Assembly: GCA_010015655.1 (NCBI GenBank)
Contig: ML976703.1
Coordinates: 40,405 to 104,404, forward strand
Source: Bimuria novae-zelandiae CBS 107.79
Lineage: Eukaryota; Ascomycota; Dothideomycetes; Pleosporales; Didymosphaeriaceae
Reading direction: 5' to 3'
DNA: 64,000 nt
In this document: piece after piece, positions 47,178 through 58,388 of the stretch
How the letters are laid out: every line of letters starts with the position of its first letter
How positions within the stretch are numbered: position 1 is the first letter of the stretch
Notes under the pieces: model-generated
What the model was told of the DNA's origin: nothing
Database searches by the model: none
The model's input: the letters and a program-made list of their open reading frames with translations, nothing else
Program-made: the position numbers and the translations under genes

Positions 47178-49446
47178 TCACAACGTCTTCTCCAGCGCCA
47201 GCACCATTGCCGTCCGCGCTGGCATGTACACCTGCACAAAGTTCTTCCTGTTGTTCCACGAAAACGGCGTCGTGAAGAAGCGCGTACTCTCGTCGATGTT
47301 TGCATGCCCGCCGAATTCCTTGCTATCCGTGCTGAGCACGATCCTGTACGTGCCCTCCTGCTCCACGCCCACGCGATAGTCCGTGAAGCTGCTCTGCGGA
47401 TGGAAGTTGAAGATCCAGAGCAGCCCGGCGCGCTCAAACACGATGACTTTGTCAACTTCGTGCTTGAGCGACACGTACGCCTGCGGGGAGTGGAGCCATC
47501 CGTACTTCTCCTCGGTCCACTGCATCTTGCTGTCAAAGTCGTTGAGGAAGTGGTAGCGCAGGAGCTCGTCGTCGACAAGGTTGAACTGCCGGCGTGCATA
47601 CTGAAACGAGTTGTTGTTGCCTTCGCGAGGAAAGTCGAGCCATTCGGGGTGCCCGAACTCGTTGCCTTCGAAATTGAGATAGCCTTCGCCACCGAGACCA
47701 TGCGTGATGAGCCGGATCATCTTGTGGAGGGAAAGTCCTCGCGAGATGACGGCTGTCTCTTCGGACAGGACCGACATGTTGGTGTACATTTCAGCGTCGC
47801 AGAGCCAGAAGAGGAGCGTCTTGTCTCCGACCAGCCTGCACTCAGTTAGTTGGGGACCGTGTCAGCAGCGGTTGGGCTTACGCTTGATCGTGGCTCTCTG
47901 CGTAGGCAATGGTCTTTTCGCCGTGTCGACGGTTGGTCAGCGTGAAGACCAAGTTGCCCATGTCCCAATCGATGTCCTGCTTCTCCTTCAGCCACTTGAT
48001 GTACAGATCGGGAACCGCCATAGCCAGCCGATAATCGAATCCTATTCCACCAAGCGACAGCGCCACGCAAAGACCCGGCATCCCTGATACGTCTTCCGCG
48101 ATGGTGATGACATCTGGATACAGCTGGTGCAGCATCTCATTCGCCAGCATCAAGTACACTACGCCTTCTTCGTCCACCCCGTCGCCAAAGTACTCGTGGT
48201 AACCGCCGGAGAAGCCACTGGTTGCGTTAGCAGTTGATAGATGACAGGAAAACCCGATGCACTCACGTTCCAATGCCGTGGTGGGTGTACAGCATGCTGG
48301 TGACTCCGTCGAAGCGGAAGCCATCGAACTGGTACTCTTCCATCCAGAAGCGAAGGTTGCTGAGGAGAAACCGCAATACTTCGTGACTGCCATAGTTGAA
48401 GAGGCGGCTATCCCAGAGCTCGTGTCGGCCCTTTGCGCCTTCGTGGAAGTAGAGATGGTCACTGCCATCAAACATGTTCAAGCCATCCAAGACGTTCTTG
48501 GATGCGTGGCTGTGCACGACATCGAGTAGAACCGTGATGCCCATCCCATGGGCGGTATCGATCAGCTCCTTCAGATGGTCCGGGGGCCCGTAGCGACTGC
48601 TCGCCGCGAAGAAACTATTGATCTGGTAGCCAAAGCTTGCATAGTACGCATGCTCCATGATGGCCATCAGCTGGATGACGTTGTAGCCCAGGTTCTTAAT
48701 CCTCGGGAGGACGTTCTGCGTGAACTCCTTGTAGGTCGCGACTTTGGGCTCCGGCGAGGAGATGCCCACGTGGGCTTCGTATATGCGGGCGCTGGCAGGT
48801 TTTGGCGGGCGCTGGTTCTTGAAGACGTATCGCTCCCCTTTGGGCGGGTTCCAGAACCGGGCATCGTAGACGGGCGAGACGCTGAGGTCCTGGGTGACGC
48901 GCTTGATCCAGGCCGGAATGCGCTCCTGGCGTGCATGGTCGTTGGGCACGACGAACGAGATCTGGCCAAACCGTGTCAGTGCCATTGTGTGGCCCCCGCG
49001 GCGCGGCGACGGACCTTGAGTTTCGAATCATGGGGTATGGCCGGCTGCCCGTTCTTGCCCGGCACCGTGACCTCGAAGACGCCAAACTCGTTCTTCGCCA
49101 TGGGCGTGGCCTCGCGGTCCCAGTGGTTGAAGTCACCGATGAGATAGGCGCGCAGGGCGTTGGGCGCCCACTCGCGGTACACGACGTCGCCGTTGTCCCT
49201 GACGGTGAAGCCGTACGTCTCGAAGCTCTGCGACAGCAGTTAGCCGTCGTGCACGCCGGGCGGACGGTAGGCGCTTGCCCTGGTGAACTTGTCCAGCCCG
49301 CCTTCGGTGTCTTGGATGGTTCTGAGCCATTGTTGTACTTTTGCGTAGCGGCTGCGCAGGGCAGGCTTGAAGGGGTCGAGATAGGGGTCGAGCTGGCAGA
49401 TGCCGGTCCCGTCGCTTGCGCCGTCCGTCGTGGAGGTTGCGGCCAT
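47178..49446 (-). CDS. GLC3: 1,4-alpha-glucan (glycogen) branching enzyme, GH13
   Basis: Model: exons 49,446-49,279, 49,227-49,015, 48,961-48,267, 48,217-47,882, 47,835-47,178; 689 residues, the normal length. Junctions restore [37 protein letters not shown] and SHDQA-LVGDKT. The first intron is GC-AG (donor AGG|GCAAGC); the others are GT-AG. The enzyme cuts alpha-1,4 chains and rejoins them as alpha-1,6 branches in cytosolic glycogen. Visible: an N-terminal CBM48 ([23 protein letters not shown]), the GH13 barrel with nucleophile Asp about 345 ([10 protein letters not shown]), acid/base Glu about 400 (ITIAEDVSG), the third acid Asp about 469 after His 468 (ESHDQ), and the C-terminal all-beta domain ([20 protein letters not shown]). 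It lies 215 bp downstream of the GPI13 start on the same strand and is divergent from ClpX. Confidence 0.94.
49228..49278 (-). other. GC-AG spliceosomal intron in the branching-enzyme gene
   Basis: 51 nt, donor GCAAGC after an exon ending AGG, branch-like GGCTAACTG and acceptor GTCGCAG. Without removal the frame meets TAA. With removal, FTRSFETYGF aligns without gaps to the family pattern FSRGYEKFGF. No GT donor nearby gives this result. Confidence 0.85.
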
Positions 49447-49873
49447 GGCTGGATGCGAGAGCAGACGTCAGGACAGGACAGGGCAGTGCAGGGCAGCAAG
49501 CTAGCGACGGGGGGCTTCAATGGGCGGCGAGGAAAGAGGGACGACTGCGACGAAGCGGCCGGTGGGTGTTCGACGGGGGGCTCAAGAGGCTGGCAGAAGG
49601 GGGAGATGTTATGGGCAGAGGCTTGCTGTTATTGCGGGGCGCGGATCAGCTCCTGTCCTCAACCAAAATGCTTCGCGGTTACAGTACGTCACATCACTGG
49701 GCGCGCACCAGCTCGATGCAGCCTAGGCCGGGTGTGCCACTGCTGCACTAGCGTGCCTTGCCTCGGCCCGGCCTCTCTCCCCCGCACTGCAGCTGCCCGT
49801 CCTGGCTGCGAGAGCGCGCGCGAGAGAGAAGAGAGACCGCCATGTGTTGACGCTGCCTCGCGCACTCGAAGCC
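49447..49873. promoter_or_regulatory. Bidirectional promoter between branching enzyme and ClpX
   Basis: 427 bp separate the two ATGs. A short upstream ORF ATG-TGT-TGA (49,842-49,850) sits just ahead of the ClpX start. No TATA box was evident. Confidence 0.6.
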
Positions 49874-51732
49874 ATGCTCGTCGTCGTCTCCCCGCGGGCG
49901 CACGCGCGGTGCCTCGCTCTTGCTGCGCGCGGCCGCCGCGCCTTCCACGCCGGCGGCGCGCAGCCGTCGCAGTACAGTCGCAGCGACTTCAGCGGCCAGG
50001 GCTTCACCAGCTTCTACGAGCCCGGCCAGCCCACCAGAGGCCCCCTCGGCGGCTCTGCTAGCGCTGGCGTCAGCCGCATCACGCCGCGCATGCTCAAAGA
50101 GCACCTGGACCAGTTCGTCGTCGGCCAGGAGCATGCGAAGCGCGTGCTCGCCACGGCCGTCTACGGCCACTACCTGCGGACGCGCGAGATACAGCGCCAG
50201 GAGGATGAGCTCCTCAGGCGTGAGCAGCAGGCCGCCCGCCAGGCCCTCGCGCACACGCACCCTGTAGAAGGTGATTCCGCCTCCCAGCGCCCGCCTCCAC
50301 CTGCTTGCTGAGCATCCATGACAGATGAGTTCCCCGGCCAGCAGCCCACGATGCGCGCCCATGCCCCGCCGCCGCCGCCGCCTCTGGACGACGCGGCGCC
50401 CATGCACTTCGAGAAGTCCAACGTGCTGATGCTCGGGCCGACGGGCGTGGGCAAGACGTTGATCTCCCGGACGCTCGCGCGCATCCTTGACGTGCCGTTC
50501 ACCATGTCCGACTGCACCCCCTTTACCCAGGCGGGTTACATTGGCGAGGACGCGGAGAGCTGTGTGCAGCGGCTGCTCGCCGCCGCCAACTACGACGTCG
50601 AGGCCGCAGAGCACGGCATCATCGTACTGGACGAAATCGACAAGATCGCGGGCGTCAAGATGGCCCATGGCAAGGACGTCGGTGGCGAAGGCGTGCAGCA
50701 GTCGTTGCTCAAAATCATAGAGGGCACCACCCTCCAGATACAAGCCAAAGCCGAACGTACCGGCAGCGGAAAGGCGCCTGGCGCTGCTGGCAGCCCTCCC
50801 AACTTCCCCTCGAGCAGTCCATTAGACGGCCCGCGTGGGGCCGGCTCCATGGCACCCGCTGGGAAAGGCGATGTCTTCACTGTCCGGACTGACAACATCT
50901 TGTTCATTTGTACGGGCGCGTTTGTCGGCCTCGAGAAGATAATCCTCGATCGCAAAGCCAAGGGCGGCATCGGCTTCGGCGCCCCGGTACGAGCACCTAA
51001 TCGCGAGCAGGGCAAGCACGACACCACGCTCAGCGACGCAGACGTTGAGACTTTCCGGAACGACCTCCCCATCTACATCCCGTCCGACTCGGAAGCTCCT
51101 ACTGCATCCAACGCGAGGCAGACCAAGTATCGTGAAGAAGAATACAACGTGCTGAACTATGTAGTGCCCGCAGACCTGCAGAGATACGGCATGATACCCG
51201 AACTCATCGGCCGCATACCAAACACGTGTGCTGTGTCCGCGCTCGACGAAGAGGCCCTGGTGCGCGTCCTCACCGAGCCAAAGAACAGTCTCATCCGACA
51301 GGAAGCCGCCCTCTTCCACGCCGACGGCATGGAAATCCGCTTCACCAGCGCCTCTCTGCGCGAAATTGCGAACAAGGCCAGTGCCATGGGAACCGGCGCC
51401 CGTGGGTTGAAAGCTGTTGTCGAACGCTTGCTTCTCGGCACAAAGTTCGAAGCCCCCGGTATGCACAATCCTTGCAGACATTGCGAAGTCGACGGTGAGC
51501 ATTGACAAATGGCATCGTAGGCACCACCGTGAAGCACGTACTCGTTACACAGGGAGCCGCGCAGCTAAAACACGCCCCGCTCCTCTTCCATCGCGGCCAG
51601 TCGCAGGCTTTCGAGACCATGGCCGCGCAGGAGGAAGACGCATGGCAAGATCATCTTCGCGAGAAGGAAGACCACCTCGGCTCGGTGGGCAGTTTTGAGC
51701 AGTATAGGAAAGCCAGTGTTGCTGGATATTAG
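49874..51732 (+). CDS. MCX1: Mitochondrial ClpX-type AAA+ unfoldase
   Basis: Model: join 49,874-50,270, 50,325-51,458, 51,521-51,732; 580 residues. Junctions restore HPVEDEFPGQ and [13 protein letters not shown]. The N-terminus is Arg/Ala-rich without acids ([20 protein letters not shown]), a mitochondrial presequence. The bacterial zinc-binding domain is absent, as in mitochondrial Mcx1. AAA+ motifs: [23 protein letters not shown] (given in parts: [23 protein letters not shown]), Walker A GPTGVGKT (from about 170), GYIGEDAE pore-loop region, Walker B IIVLDEID (Asp about 235), sensor [12 protein letters not shown], and RIP in LIGRIP. A Gly/Ser/Pro-rich insert lies between Walker B and sensor 1. 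ClpX unfolds matrix proteins and in yeast acts on the haem enzyme Hem1; some filamentous fungi pair it with ClpP. No clpP gene is visible here. Confidence 0.92.
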
Positions 51733-52774
51733 ATGCAGATGCAATAAATACCACGTACCTCCCTCCCTCCCTCCCTCGCACTATGAAAGCTTGTCGTCCA
51801 CGTAGCAACGCATGCAACAACCTTATGGAGTTTGTTACTTCCCACAATGAGGAATTAACTAAAATTTGCAGACAAATATAAATTAGACCTTATTAACATA
51901 GAATGGAAGGCGCGTTAAAAGTCTATTTATAAAGAGTAGGAGCGTGAGGTAAGTTGACTTCTTATTGCGGGAAGGAACAAAACCCCGTAAGGAACCATCA
52001 TGAACATGTGGTTGTCCGAGCGTGTCGTGATTCGCTAGTGCAGCTGCATCTTCCTACACTTTCAATCATGTCGCTCGCACAGAGCTCAAAGTCGACAATT
52101 GTATTAGTATTACTCGCCCAGAGTAACACTTTGGGCATCAACTCTACTCCTTATGGACAACCTTCAGCACGAAGACCAAGAATATGGGTGAGGATGAAAC
52201 AGCTGAGAGCATATCTCAGCTGCTCGTCGGCCGAATAGTCTAATATGGGCATTACAAATAGTCTATTTCCAAACAGGGTTCAACGAATAATTCAAGAGAA
52301 ATTCTATCAAGACAAAAGCACGAAGCGAACATTAAACCGCTTGTCGTATCGCATCGCTCGCAAGAATAAAAACCCGTAAGAGCATCGTGACACATGGTCA
52401 CGGCGCAGTACCTTCCCCCATTACATCGATGCATGACCCAGCTAGAAGTTTCGATGCTCGCGTGTATCGCAATGCTGAGTGTTGCATGTTGGTAGTCGAT
52501 CCCATGATCAAAACCCTGCAGTCCATCCACCAACCATATCCTTATGAAAAAGAGAGTCCCACCAACGCCTGTGCAAATGCTTATCCGGACGTTATGTAGT
52601 AAACATAGACCCGGGGTGTCATAACCAAATACCGTTTTGCCGAGTCCCCGAGCCGGTATCGGTGTCCGCGAATTACTCCCATTGTCCCGAAAAGTAGCCG
52701 TTCCTATCGTGTCGTAAAATCGTCAAAATATGAAAAATGAAATAAAAATAATAGCAACAGACACAGAAGCTGTC
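51733..52774. other. Intergenic between convergent genes, no gene seen
   Basis: 1.04 kb. It begins with a (CCCT)n-like run (51,763-51,778). Two weakly similar stretches (about 51,975-52,010 and 52,370-52,405, sharing AACCCGTAAG) suggest an old duplication. No frame continues the transcription factor that ends at 52,775, and no IPT or ankyrin-like residues were found on the minus strand. Confidence 0.6.
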
Positions 52775-54646
52775 TTACTCATCCACATAGAAGTAAACAC
52801 ACCTTAGCATCTTGCCTTTCTTGTTCGGTCCCTGCTCCCAGGTGGGCGATGCCGGTCGCGACAGGTTCACTGGTGTCCCTCCGGCCGATGGCGGAGCTGA
52901 GTTGAAGTATTGACTCTGTTGTGTTTGCCCGTAGGGTAGCTCGTTTGGTGCGTAGCTGAAGTTGAAATTGTCCAAAGATTGAGGACGAGGTAGACCGTTT
53001 GGCTGTAGACCATTTGGCTGTAGCACATTTGGCTGTAGCACATTTGGCTCAAACGCAACCTGCGAAGTGGGGCTTTGCAGCGGGCCTTCGTAGTAACTCT
53101 GGCCCCGTTGATGCCTCGCGTATGTGGCAACGTTCGTGGACGCAGTACCCGAAAATGTTGACGTAGTCTGGCGAGCTTGTTGCGGCAAGATTGGCATCGA
53201 CTGGTTCATTGAAGGAGGCATGGATTGAGGCATATTGGGCGGTATGGATTGTGGGAAGCCAGCATCAATTGGGGACATGGGAGAAGCGAATTGCGGCGAC
53301 ACGATAGGCGTGGGCGGTTGAGAGTACGCGCTGAGACTGGCCGCGTAGCTGTCCGGTTGCTGGTACATGGGAACGACCACATTTGATTGATGGTGATATT
53401 GCAAGTTGTATCCTGGAGGGATAGGGATGGCAATGTGCGGCGGGATCATATCGCTAGAGGGCTCTTTGTTCTTGTGATCATCAGTGATGTGAAAGACATC
53501 CGACAAGTGTTGCATCAGGACGGTGTTCCCCAGGGTGAAGGTAAAAATGACGCGGTAGCCTTGGGGCGACTTCTCCTCCTGGTGTCGGCAATAGCATGCT
53601 ATCCGCATGGCAAACTCAACCTGGCGAGCGCGTGACGAGAAATGCAAGTCTCCGCCATCTACCTCGTTCAACTTCTTGTATTCTTTTTCGTTGATCATGA
53701 TGACACGGTCATTCTCGTACTTGGTAAACTCCTCTTCATCCTCGCCCCGCTTCTTCTTGCGGTCGTATCGTTTCCGCTCGCGCTCCTTGCAGCCGTCGCA
53801 GATGAGCACTTCGCCTCCATTTTGCGGATGCGAGGGATCGTCCTTGTCCAGATCGGTAATGGTCACCCCTTCCGGTCTGCGAGGGATCTCCTCGGAGCCC
53901 GCAGCTCGGCGCATAGCCCTCTGGCGGTCCTGGGCGTTCTCCACGGCAGTCGCGCAAACCAGGTAAACGTCCATGTACAGGACTCGGCCCTTGGCCTCGG
54001 TTTCCTGCTTCTCTTCCTCGCTGGCAAAATGCTTGGGCTTGGCCAGGGTTTTGCGCGGAAACCGGATGCAATCTATGTGGTCGAGAGGATCCATGATCAG
54101 CGTCATCTTGATCTGCGTCTCGGCGCGAGTTTTTGTCTTGTCTGGGGTCAGATGAACACGAGGCACGTCTCGTGACTGGGGGATCAGTATGGCGTCCGGT
54201 GCATAATCCCACGTATCGGCACCCTCGGGCACCTCGGGCTCTTCCTTGGGCACCGGCCCCGTGGCGTCTGGCGAGCTGACCAAGCTACTGTCGCGGAAGC
54301 AGTCGCGCGGGGAGTTGGTGCCGCTGAAAATCATGTCGGTGGCCGGCGAGGGGGTGTTGGCGGCCAGGGGCGAGTCTCCCATGTTGAGGAAGTGGTCGTA
54401 CGGCTCGGTCGAGCCCTGCTTGAGCGGGGCGCTCCAGTGAGCCTGCAGGTCGACGCCAGAGTCATGGGCGGCAATTTCGGGGTAGAAATGGCTGTTTGAG
54501 TGGGTGGAGGAGATGTCGAGATCCTCTAGCAAGATGTTGGTCGTCTGGTGCAGGTCCTCGGGATTCACAGTGCTTGGAAACGAGTCCTGGAAGAAGCTGT
54601 CGTCGTCGGCAGGGAAGAATGGGCCGGCACCTGGTGGCACCTCCAT
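52775..54646 (-). CDS. Spt23/Mga2-type transcription factor, DNA-binding part only
   Basis: 623 residues from the ATG at 54,646 (MEVPPGAGPFF), no intron seen. An acidic Ser/Pro-rich N-terminus precedes the DNA-binding region of the Spt23/Mga2 family (about residues 175-395). It contains KMTLIMDPLDHIDCIRFPRK (in parts), GRVLYMDVYLV, CDGCKERERKRYDRKKK (about 283), FAMRIACYCRHQEEK (about 345-360) and VFHITDDHKNKE. A Pro/Gln/Ser-rich part follows with LQPN repeats. Family members continue with an IPT/TIG fold, ankyrin repeats and a C-terminal membrane anchor; here the frame stops after NKKGKMLRCVYFYVDE. In yeast the membrane-bound precursor is cleaved by the proteasome to release the factor, which drives OLE1 and fatty-acid desaturation. 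This form would need no cleavage. Family call from motifs; role inferred. Confidence 0.7.
   Translation of the reverse strand: MEVPPGAGPFFPADDDSFFQDSFPSTVNPEDLHQTTNILLEDLDISSTHSNSHFYPEIAAHDSGVDLQAHWSAPLKQGSTEPYDHFLNMGDSPLAANTPSPATDMIFSGTNSPRDCFRDSSLVSSPDATGPVPKEEPEVPEGADTWDYAPDAILIPQSRDVPRVHLTPDKTKTRAETQIKMTLIMDPLDHIDCIRFPRKTLAKPKHFASEEEKQETEAKGRVLYMDVYLVCATAVENAQDRQRAMRRAAGSEEIPRRPEGVTITDLDKDDPSHPQNGGEVLICDGCKERERKRYDRKKKRGEDEEEFTKYENDRVIMINEKEYKKLNEVDGGDLHFSSRARQVEFAMRIACYCRHQEEKSPQGYRVIFTFTLGNTVLMQHLSDVFHITDDHKNKEPSSDMIPPHIAIPIPPGYNLQYHHQSNVVVPMYQQPDSYAASLSAYSQPPTPIVSPQFASPMSPIDAGFPQSIPPNMPQSMPPSMNQSMPILPQQARQTTSTFSGTASTNVATYARHQRGQSYYEGPLQSPTSQVAFEPNVLQPNVLQPNGLQPNGLPRPQSLDNFNFSYAPNELPYGQTQQSQYFNSAPPSAGGTPVNLSRPASPTWEQGPNKKGKMLRCVYFYVDE
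52994..53050 (-). repeat. 15-bp coding tandem repeat (LQPNV/LQPNG), four units
   Basis: Units of 15 bp at 52,994, 53,009, 53,024 and 53,039 (last partial) share the core TTTGGCTGTAG. On the minus strand they encode LQPNVLQPNVLQPNGLQPNG. Confidence 0.9.
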
Positions 54647-55257
54647 GGCTTGCGGGGTGGTGCAACGAGCAGGTATAGCTAGCAGGTGCACATCCGAAGA
54701 CGGGGGTGTGAGGGGAAGGCAGAAGGAGGGATGGTGCTGGGGATGCTATATGAATATGGCACGCAGGCGCGGTCCGCGGTAACGACGGTGGGCGTTTGAT
54801 AGAGGAGAGTGGACAGTGGACCGCGGAGGGAGGGGAGGAGAGAGGGGTTCGGTAGGGCTCTGTGCGGCAGGCGCAGCGCACCGTCCGTGGGTGAGCGGGT
54901 GGGTCGCGGGCGCGCACTGATTGGTAAGGCGACAGCAAACCAAGGTAATTGATAGAATGGAGTGGGTTTCGAGGGCAGCAGAGGCGACGTCGCAGGGTAT
55001 TTCTCTTTGCTAACTCAGCACCCCCGCCAGGACGTCCGCGCACGCTCGCTCACCGTGCTAAAGCTAAACAACGTCAGATGGGCCATCAATCCCTGCCGGC
55101 GCTCGCTGGCTTACGGAGCCTGGCCCCGCCCGTTCTCGCTGTTCGAGGGCGATCCGCCACGGGCGCCAAGTCCCTGCGCGCGCGCGGTGCATCTCCCGCC
55201 GGGTGGGCTGGGGCTGCTGCTGCGCTCGACTCGCTGCAGCGCCTCGCGACGAGCACC

Positions 55258-55289
<32 letters not shown>

Positions 55290-56170
55290 AGCAGCAGCAG
55301 CAACGGCAGCAACGGCACGACTGACAGGCGCACGCTGGCGGGCATGCTGTCGTGCAACGCGTCCGTCACGGCCCCTGTCCGCCGTCGTGCCCTCGCCACG
55401 CCCAGCCCGCCCCGAGCAGGCCGTCGCCAGGCGGATGCCCCTCCGTCGCGGCAGCTGGACGCGGCGGAGCCCGCGCCGCAGCCCCCGATAAATCTCTGCA
55501 CTCGCGCTGTTATTCCCTCACTCGCATCGCCCGCTCGCGACCCCAGGATCCATTCCGCTAATCCGCTAATCCCCGTGGCGCGCGCGCTCGGTTTCTCGGA
55601 TGGTCGCGCACCTGCTCATTGGCTCCCAGACGGCTGCGTCGAACGAGCCCTCTGTGAACGTTTGGTTAAGCTCTCGCGTAGCCCTGCTGTTTCAGCCAAG
55701 GAAACATCATCGCAACTGCTTCGAGTCTGGCTTGAGTGGTTTTCCAGCCTATCCATGCCCACCACAGCCCGAGGCCACAAGCCGTCCGGCACGCCGTTGG
55801 GTCCCGGAACGGTGGCAGTCTAATGGCTCCGTGTTGCCCTTGCCTGCCCGTTCCTCCGACCAGCGAGCGAATGCATCCCTGCTGAGAGGCCGCTTGTGAT
55901 GTAGCATAGCATGAAGTCGAAAGAGAGTACACTTCCTAATGCAGCGCACGGAGCTACGCCCTTGAACCGTGGTCGTCCGTACCTTGACTGCCTCGTGAAC
56001 CAGCGTTGCGGCGGCGATAAGGCTGCATAGTGCCATTCGTCCCATGGTACATCACAACGGTCCCACTAGAGAGCATCCACAATGATGCCATATGCGCCTG
56101 CCGTGTGGCAGTCAATAGCAAACCTACATTCTAACTAACTTCGGCGGGTGCCTTAATCTGCGACTTGATA
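54647..56170. promoter_or_regulatory. Upstream region of the Spt23/Mga2-type gene
   Basis: GC-rich, with a short upstream ORF on minus (ATGTGCACCTGCTAG at 54,693-54,679) ahead of the gene's start and a triplet repeat at 55,262-55,317. Overlapping ORFs on both strands, including a 206-codon one at 55,203-55,823 with Asp and Ser runs, come from the triplet repeat and GC bias. I do not call them genes. Confidence 0.5.
55262..55317. repeat. (CGA)n-(CAG)n compound microsatellite
   Basis: About nine CGA triplets run into about five CAG triplets, then degenerate AACGGCAGC units. Confidence 0.93.
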
Positions 56171-58388
56171 TAAGTCGACTGTTGCTCGCTACTTCCATCC
56201 AATACGTCTGTTCGCAAACTAAAGCTGAAAGTCTCCAGGATCATCTCCGCAATAATTCCAGTACCAGGAAACACCGTTTGATTGCAGAATCACGCCCTAC
56301 CGCCAATACACCCAACCACGGATTGGACCGTATCCAAGCCCACATCAGGAGACCTGTCTCCATCTTCACTGGCTTCACTTTGGACCAAACCACCATCCAA
56401 TACGCGCCATTCCCGCGAGCGCAAATCTTTAGTCAAGTCTACGTAATAGGACCGTCCCTCACCAGACTTCAGCAGCAGCATGCTGCGTCGCGCCCAAGGG
56501 AACTAGCCAAGTGCGTCCGTCGATGTGCCCCTTTTAGACGCAGCTGTTTTCGAACCGAGATGTCGACATACGACATTGAAATATTCATGGGTCACATTAT
56601 GGGCAATCTTCTTAAACTATATCGCGCTTGTGCTGACGAACCTCAAAAAGCGAAAATGTTCCGAATAATGGTGTGCTTTCGCTACTGCGACCGTCAGCTT
56701 GGTCAAGGAGATAAAGTCTATCGGGGGTCTCTTGATTGGCGGCCGGGTGGGCGGATTCGCTGGAACCACTTCGTCTGCGCCTTCTTTCCTCGCAGCATTC
56801 CATGTCTTGACGCGGAATGTCTTGACGCAGCTCATGGTAGTTGCGGATGTCTGCAAAGTCTTTGCAAAACACTTACTGCTCCTCCTAATGTCATTGGCAT
56901 TGGTCCGAAGTGGAGATTCCAGGCGGCGACAGCAGGAGTGCCCAAATGTGGTCTCCCGCACCAACACGCACCTTCAATCCTCTGCGAATGCGCCCCTTAT
57001 CAAGTACACGCAACTTCATCTTGCATACCATGCGCAGGTGCCAATCAAGGCTTCGTCTAAGACTTGTCTTTTTGAATCCAACCCAGAGGCAGCGCAGAGT
57101 GCAGATAGTTATTGCTCGAGCTCGCACAATACATCCATACCACTACGGGGTCGCAGACCAGTTCCAGTCCCTCTTATCTGCACACAACCGTTATCCACTA
57201 CAATAGAAGAGTATTGGGGCATGTGCGTAGGATGGAGCGGGGAAAACGCGCCAACCCAACCAATGGCTCTCCCTCACGCTGCACACCATCTTCGATCCCC
57301 GCCCCTGTGTCCAAGATGTTGCCGCGATGCTGCATCCTGTGCAATATTCGCTTAGCCCTGTTGCCTCGCCTCAGCGGTCATGCATCGAGCTGCATGGCAT
57401 TATTTACCCTGGGCCGTTTACGCTTTTCCTGACCCTGTCGTGGCATATGCGCATCCCAACCATTTTTCCTGCCAAGCGCTACGTTTGTGACCAACCGGTT
57501 TGTCGATGCAATTACGAAAAGCTGGTGCCTTTCAGCACTTGTTGAATGTTTCCCTGCCCTAGACGCGGTGAAATCACTTGTAGATCGAGCACTCAACTGG
57601 CACCCACCGGTAGATGCGTGGATGTGAGAGTACTGGTGCGGTGACCATCCTCCACACGGCATTGAACGGGCATAGCATCTCCCCCTGGTTCTCAGGCGCC
57701 ATTACCACGGAGAACGTTAACAGATGCCTGAGCAGCTTATCCGCAAGCATCACTAACGTAACACCGTGCGAACTTGCGCAGGACTAGTCGGGGAAGCGCA
57801 GCCAAGATCGCCACGATTATTTGAGCCCGCGCCTCGCGTACAGCTAAAGCAGCTTTAATAAGCTTTCTGACAAGTTCTGACCTCTACGCTCCCATCTCCG
57901 CAGTGTGTCACTGGCCTCCCCGCGCTCGTGGACAATCCTACGATCTCGCTAATGTGGACCATCAACCACGGATCCCCCTCTCGATACATACGCTCGTCCA
58001 CTTTTGGCTACCCATTGGCCATTGGAATCTAAGGGGAATGCATAAGCCGCTCGCAGAAGGGAGCCAGGAAGTTTCGTGCCGAACGCGCATCCACGGACGT
58101 ACTACGATCTGATCAGGTAACACTACCGCACAAGGATGGCATCGGGCGACCCCGATATGATCCATTGTTTCCCGGTATCTACCGTACAAGCGAGCACGAA
58201 AGAACTTGGCGATCATGTTGCGTCATACGGCCGACGAGCGGGAACGATGTCAAAGTCAACCCAAGATTACGTTTTTGTATTGTGGATTCGGGGGTAGCAC
58301 AGGTGACTCTCAGCCGGCAACTGCCGGGTAGCTCTGCTTCTTATGCCAGTTTGGGAAGCCTCCCGTCACCAGAGTGTTTTCCTTCACG
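56171..58388. other. 2.2-kb stretch without a convincing gene
   Basis: Composition is balanced, not RIP-like. ORFs of 60-290 codons lie in several frames on both strands and overlap (for example 56,182-57,060 plus, 56,699-57,355 plus, 56,617-56,967 minus). None shows a recognisable domain, a consistent intron-exon structure or a motif. It could hold a non-coding RNA, a decayed gene or a lineage-specific gene with many introns. Confidence 0.5.

Noticed and set aside
55203..55823. 206-codon ORF with Asp and Ser runs
   Set aside because: It is produced by the CGA/CAG microsatellite, overlaps other ORFs on both strands and has no motif after the low-complexity part.
56182..57060. 292-codon ORF on plus
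   Set aside because: It starts at a non-ATG codon, overlaps a 218-codon plus ORF and minus ORFs, and shows no domain, signal or intron structure.
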